Assembly (NCBI GenBank): GCA_022376515.1
Contig: WTXI01000040.1
Coordinates: forward strand, 1-64,000
Source of the DNA: Lactifluus volemus
Taxonomy: Eukaryota > Basidiomycota > Agaricomycetes > Russulales > Russulaceae
Length of the DNA stretch: 64,000 nucleotides
Direction: 5' to 3'
The notes beneath the pieces are model-generated. The model was given only the letters and a program-made list of their open reading frames with translations, was not told the DNA's origin and did not search any database. Made by a program: the position numbers and the translations under genes. Of the stretch, positions 60,521 through 64,000 are shown piece by piece (the stretch's first letter is position 1; every line of letters starts with the position of its first letter).

Positions 60521-61304
60521 TGATGATTACGATGATTAAATCTGCGCTCAAGCTGCGTTTGGGGTGGAGCTTCAGGCACTTTGACCGCACAAACCAATAA
60601 ATCACGATTGTGATAGAACCAAGGAGCATAAAATGTTTTATACACTGCCTCTTTTTTTTTTTTTTTCTTCAAGAATCCCTCCACATTCACAAGGAGTTAA
60701 ACTATTCGCGCCAAAAATTCTGTGCTACCGGCAATCTGGCGTAACAATCACTGCTGCATGATCCATTTTTCCACACGGAATATTATCAACGCCCAATCCA
60801 TGGCTTTTTGTGAGGCGATGCACTTGATGATCGATGACCAGCAAGTGGCCAGGTGAGGTTCCGCATCCATCTGGTCCGGACTGTCGTGACCTAGCCACGT
60901 ACGTCATCGCTAGTCCCGAGAAAGGGAAAAATGTGCGAGGACGCGTCATGAATGATAACAGGACAGGCGCAGCTGATATGCGTCGTGGAGCCAATTAATC
61001 ACAGCATGGCAAGAGAGAGAAAATTAAATGTATCTGTATCATCATGATAGTATACGAGAGGGAGGCGACTCGGAACAAGAGGGTCTAGAACTTGCTGTGC
61101 GGATTAGAGTGTGTCTATATCTAGCTATAGAAATCAAAAGCAGAAAGATGGAAAGTTATGGTAAGAAATATGCAGTTGCCAAAAATAGTCGTGTGTAATC
61201 AGATGGGGATATTGGAGGATGCGAAATGTAATACAGATCAGAACAATTATTAAGTAGAGCCGGTGGGCGGACGGATGGATGGGGTTACAACAACATGAGC
61301 CTTT
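60521..61304. other. Intergenic region between convergent genes
   Basis: About 0.8 kb between the 3' ends of the phosphatase and inositol oxygenase genes, with a poly-T run near 60651. No gene is recognised. Confidence 0.4.
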
Positions 61305-62587
61305 CTACCAATCAAGAACAGACGGGAAAAACTTGGCGATGAGACCCTCGTAGTATGGTCGGAGGGATTCGACGTTGACAGGATCGTCGCTCTTGCTGTA
61401 CAGGTCGTATGGGTTAAATGCACGTACTGCGGCAAGCGCACGCTTGTCCTTTTCATTAGTCAGATGTGAGTAGGCACCCTCTCGGTGCCATCTAATTTAG
61501 GTCTCAGTGTCCCCGAAGCAGTCAAAAATGGGTAAGAATACTTACGGATAAAAGCTGTGGTAACGGATCATGGCGAGACCTTCTTCAGGGAGGGAACATT
61601 GACCCTTCAGGACGTGATAGAGATACTGTACCCCATGCGCCTTGTCAGTGGCACACTCAGGACTCGGTAAAGTTGAGAACTCACCTCATCATGACCCCAG
61701 GAGAGCATGACATTGTCAAGACCACAGTGTGGCCGGTATATACCGTATTCAGTCGAATAAATCTTGTCACGAAGTCCGGGTTGGCATCAAATGTCTCTGG
61801 GTAAATAATTTTGTCCGAAAACCGGCACCCGACGATAAATGTATCCTATAGTGTGAGAAAAGGGACGGTGTCAGTATGCCAAGTTTAGCAGTTGGTGAAA
61901 TCGAGATTGTGCACGTACGCCGACTACGTCCCATTGGCCTTCGGAATCGAACAAGAAAAGTAACTTGCCGAGGTCATGGACAAGCCCAGTCACTTGCATC
62001 CATTCGGGTTTACCATCACGTCGAATGGCCTCGGCGGTCTGGAGCAAATGTTCAATCTGTGACAAGTTTGTCTACCGTGAGGGAGTATCAGTGGCTGTGG
62101 GTCATTTGTTGGCCGGGATGATGTGGGAAGCTCACATCCGGGTCAGACTCGTCCACAAGGGTGTCGAGCATCTCCATAGCCTGCCAGATGCCCATCCGGG
62201 CGCGGCGACAGCTCTTGAAGTTTACGCGAGCCTGGATATTGAACGCGACAGTTTGTTTTTCTGTAGTCGCCAAGCGAACAAGAAAATGAGATGAATTGAA
62301 GCCCGCATATAATCAGGCACAACCCCTTACCGTGTTGCTCCTTATAGAAGTTTTTGACGCGATCACAGGCGGCCTCATATTGACGGAAACGTGCCTTGTC
62401 CTTCTCTGCGTCGAATTCGGAGGCGTCGTCCCACACCTTCAATTTCTGAACATTCACTAAATAGACGGTCAGACTTATGGACTTGGGGTCGAGAGCGTCG
62501 AGCGAACAGACCTTCATCAACGGCGTCGGATACTTCGTCAAACGCACGGCCGTCGCGGATGGTCTGGGCAGTGGTGAGGGCGGGCAT
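61305..62587 (-). CDS. MIOX: myo-Inositol oxygenase
   Basis: Cytosolic di-iron enzyme that cleaves myo-inositol with O2 to D-glucuronate. The start [20 protein letters not shown] at 62587 is followed by [20 protein letters not shown] and VKNFYKEQH. Metal ligands of the HD domain are all visible: [17 protein letters not shown] (His), [11 protein letters not shown] (His-Asp), [16 protein letters not shown] (His), YHSFYP (His) and [14 protein letters not shown] (Asp). Substrate-side motifs [34 protein letters not shown] and [14 protein letters not shown] are intact. It ends [10 protein letters not shown] at the TAG at 61305. Six or so short introns, about 310 aa against 285 in mammals. Such genes are sporadic in basidiomycetes and feed inositol catabolism. 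Confidence 0.94.
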
Positions 62588-64000
62588 TGTAAGGATGTGT
62601 TAATCTGGAATGGGAACTGAAGTAGTTTAAAAGGGTGGTGGGTGTGGCGAAAGAGTGTGGATGTGATGAAAGAGCGTGGTGAGACAAAGCCCTTTTGAAT
62701 GGGAGAGGACGACTGGCGTCTAGAAATGAGATCTCGAGTCGATGGGATGCGGTAAAAATTACACACAAGGAGGAGCGAACGAGTTCGAGTTGATGAATTC
62801 CCGGGATAAGGCGAATCGATGTTCAAATAGCGGAAGCTCTCGGAGAAAAGAGCATCATGGGCGGGATGTTACCGCCGTCGCTAGCCCCGTAGAAAAAAAA
62901 AAAAACATTTTTGTTGTTGAGTTGGGTTTCATACTGATAAATGACGCCGCGTGACAAGGGGAGGATGAGGGGAGCGAGTGGTATCAAATCAAATGGAGCT
63001 CACTCTAACAGGGTCACACCTATACTAGGTACCCGGATCAAGGTCCCCCTCAATCTACCAGATGGTGGCCCCGGGCAAGCGTAATGTCCCTGCGCCCACG
63101 CGAAGAAAGAGAGGTTTACCTCCGTGTGGGTCCGAGGGTGGTGACGGTATGTACAGATACAGTAGTAGTAACGAAATGGTTCCGGGCTCGGGTTCTTCAT
63201 CAGCGGTCCGATTTCAATCGAGTTGCCCTCCGTCTCCGCGCGATGGGGCTCCTTTCAGGTTCCGGCCTCCCCTTTCACAATTGCTCACTATGACATCCGT
63301 ATGTCTTCTGAATCAATAACGTCAGAATGATGCCACATCCCCGTCACTCGGACTCGGAAGGGTGGTCTACCATCATGCCGCTCGAATGTCCGTGCAGTTA
63401 GTTGTTGCACAAAGCGTTTAGGTACCGCCCTATTTGATGTCTCTTTTTTTTTTTTTGCAACTTTTGGGTGCATTGCCACAAGGGAAGTTAGAAAAAGCCG
63501 GTGACAATTTTCTGGATAAGAATTTACGAAGCGCAGACCAATTTACCACCGGGCGTTGGCCACCAGCTCGAAACATTGTTAACGCATCTTCCTCGGACGG
63601 AGCCATCCGAGTGACTCGGCTACAACAAGACTTCCAAGTTCCAACCACAGACTTGATCTGTGACTGTTCGCTTGGATATTCCCGAGAGTCGACCGTCCTT
63701 TTCGAGAACGCTTCGCACGAATTGACACGAGTGGAGTCCGAGGAGCATATGCACATTTCGTAGGACGGACAATGTCGGACTCGGACGGGTGAATGTTAGC
63801 ACAGGATCATTTGCAGAAAATTTAAATCGTTTCAGATCTCTCGAGCCGTGTTAAGATCACGGCAACCTGTCAAAGGTACACACTAAAGAGACAGTAGTGG
63901 CTACAGTTACTGTATCACTTTTTGACAGAACTTTCTTCTCAACATTAGTCTCCAGTCCGCGCTGCCCAAGAATTAGACAGTTTAAAAGGGCGTGTGAGAC
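62588..64000. other. Region to the right window edge, no recognised gene
   Basis: 1.4 kb. Short open frames on both strands (for example 63434-63763 plus) have no motifs. Poly-A (62893-62905) and poly-T (63445-63457) runs are present. It likely includes the inositol oxygenase promoter. Confidence 0.4.

Noticed and set aside
59270..62587. HAD phosphatase and inositol oxygenase as an inositol-degradation cluster
   Set aside because: They are convergent neighbours only. The phosphatase motifs are of the phosphoserine/MtnX type, not inositol monophosphatase, and no other pathway gene is nearby.

Overview
The window reads as nuclear DNA of a basidiomycete fungus, most likely a mushroom-forming agaricomycete. 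Genes are cut by many short introns of about 45-60 bp with GT..AG ends. The protein set is fungal: an Nha1-type antiporter, a polo kinase, condensin and GINS subunits, and an HMG-box regulator. The mobile elements are types common in Agaricomycetes. All calls come from reading the translations and splice sites by eye; no search was run.

Layout. At 0.1-8.2 kb, three minus-strand genes: an Na+/H+ antiporter, a three-RRM RNA-binding protein with an RD/RS-rich N terminus, and a small conserved-looking protein of unknown function. At 9.8-11.8 kb there is a plus-strand cytochrome P450. At 12.7-18.9 kb lies a large minus-strand UDP-glucose:glycoprotein glucosyltransferase ending in the ER-retrieval signal RDEL. 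At 20.0-30.9 kb is a nest of DNA transposons: an outer pair of AT-rich inverted ends, a 1.44 kb non-autonomous element, and a 7.4 kb Plavaka-type (CACTA-like) element. The Plavaka element carries a C2H2-finger transposase and, divergently, an accessory gene of unknown function. At 31.5-36.0 kb are a polo-like kinase and an aldo/keto reductase. At 37.1-41.9 kb is a complete Ty1/copia retrotransposon with two LTRs that read as identical and a CACCC target duplication. It sits inside an already decayed gene. At 43.1-47.2 kb is condensin subunit Ycg1/CAP-G. At 47.5-50.7 kb is a long proline/serine-rich RING-H2 protein. At 52.8-54.4 kb is an HMG-box transcription factor with a long gene-free upstream region. 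At 57.8-62.6 kb are GINS subunit Psf1, a HAD phosphatase and myo-inositol oxygenase.

The host genes are mostly housekeeping: ion homeostasis, mRNA handling, ER protein quality control, mitosis, chromosome condensation and replication. They look like independent transcription units, not a cluster. The accessory material is the transposon nest and the copia element. The least explained item is the two-gene Plavaka element, whose second gene has no known function that I can name.
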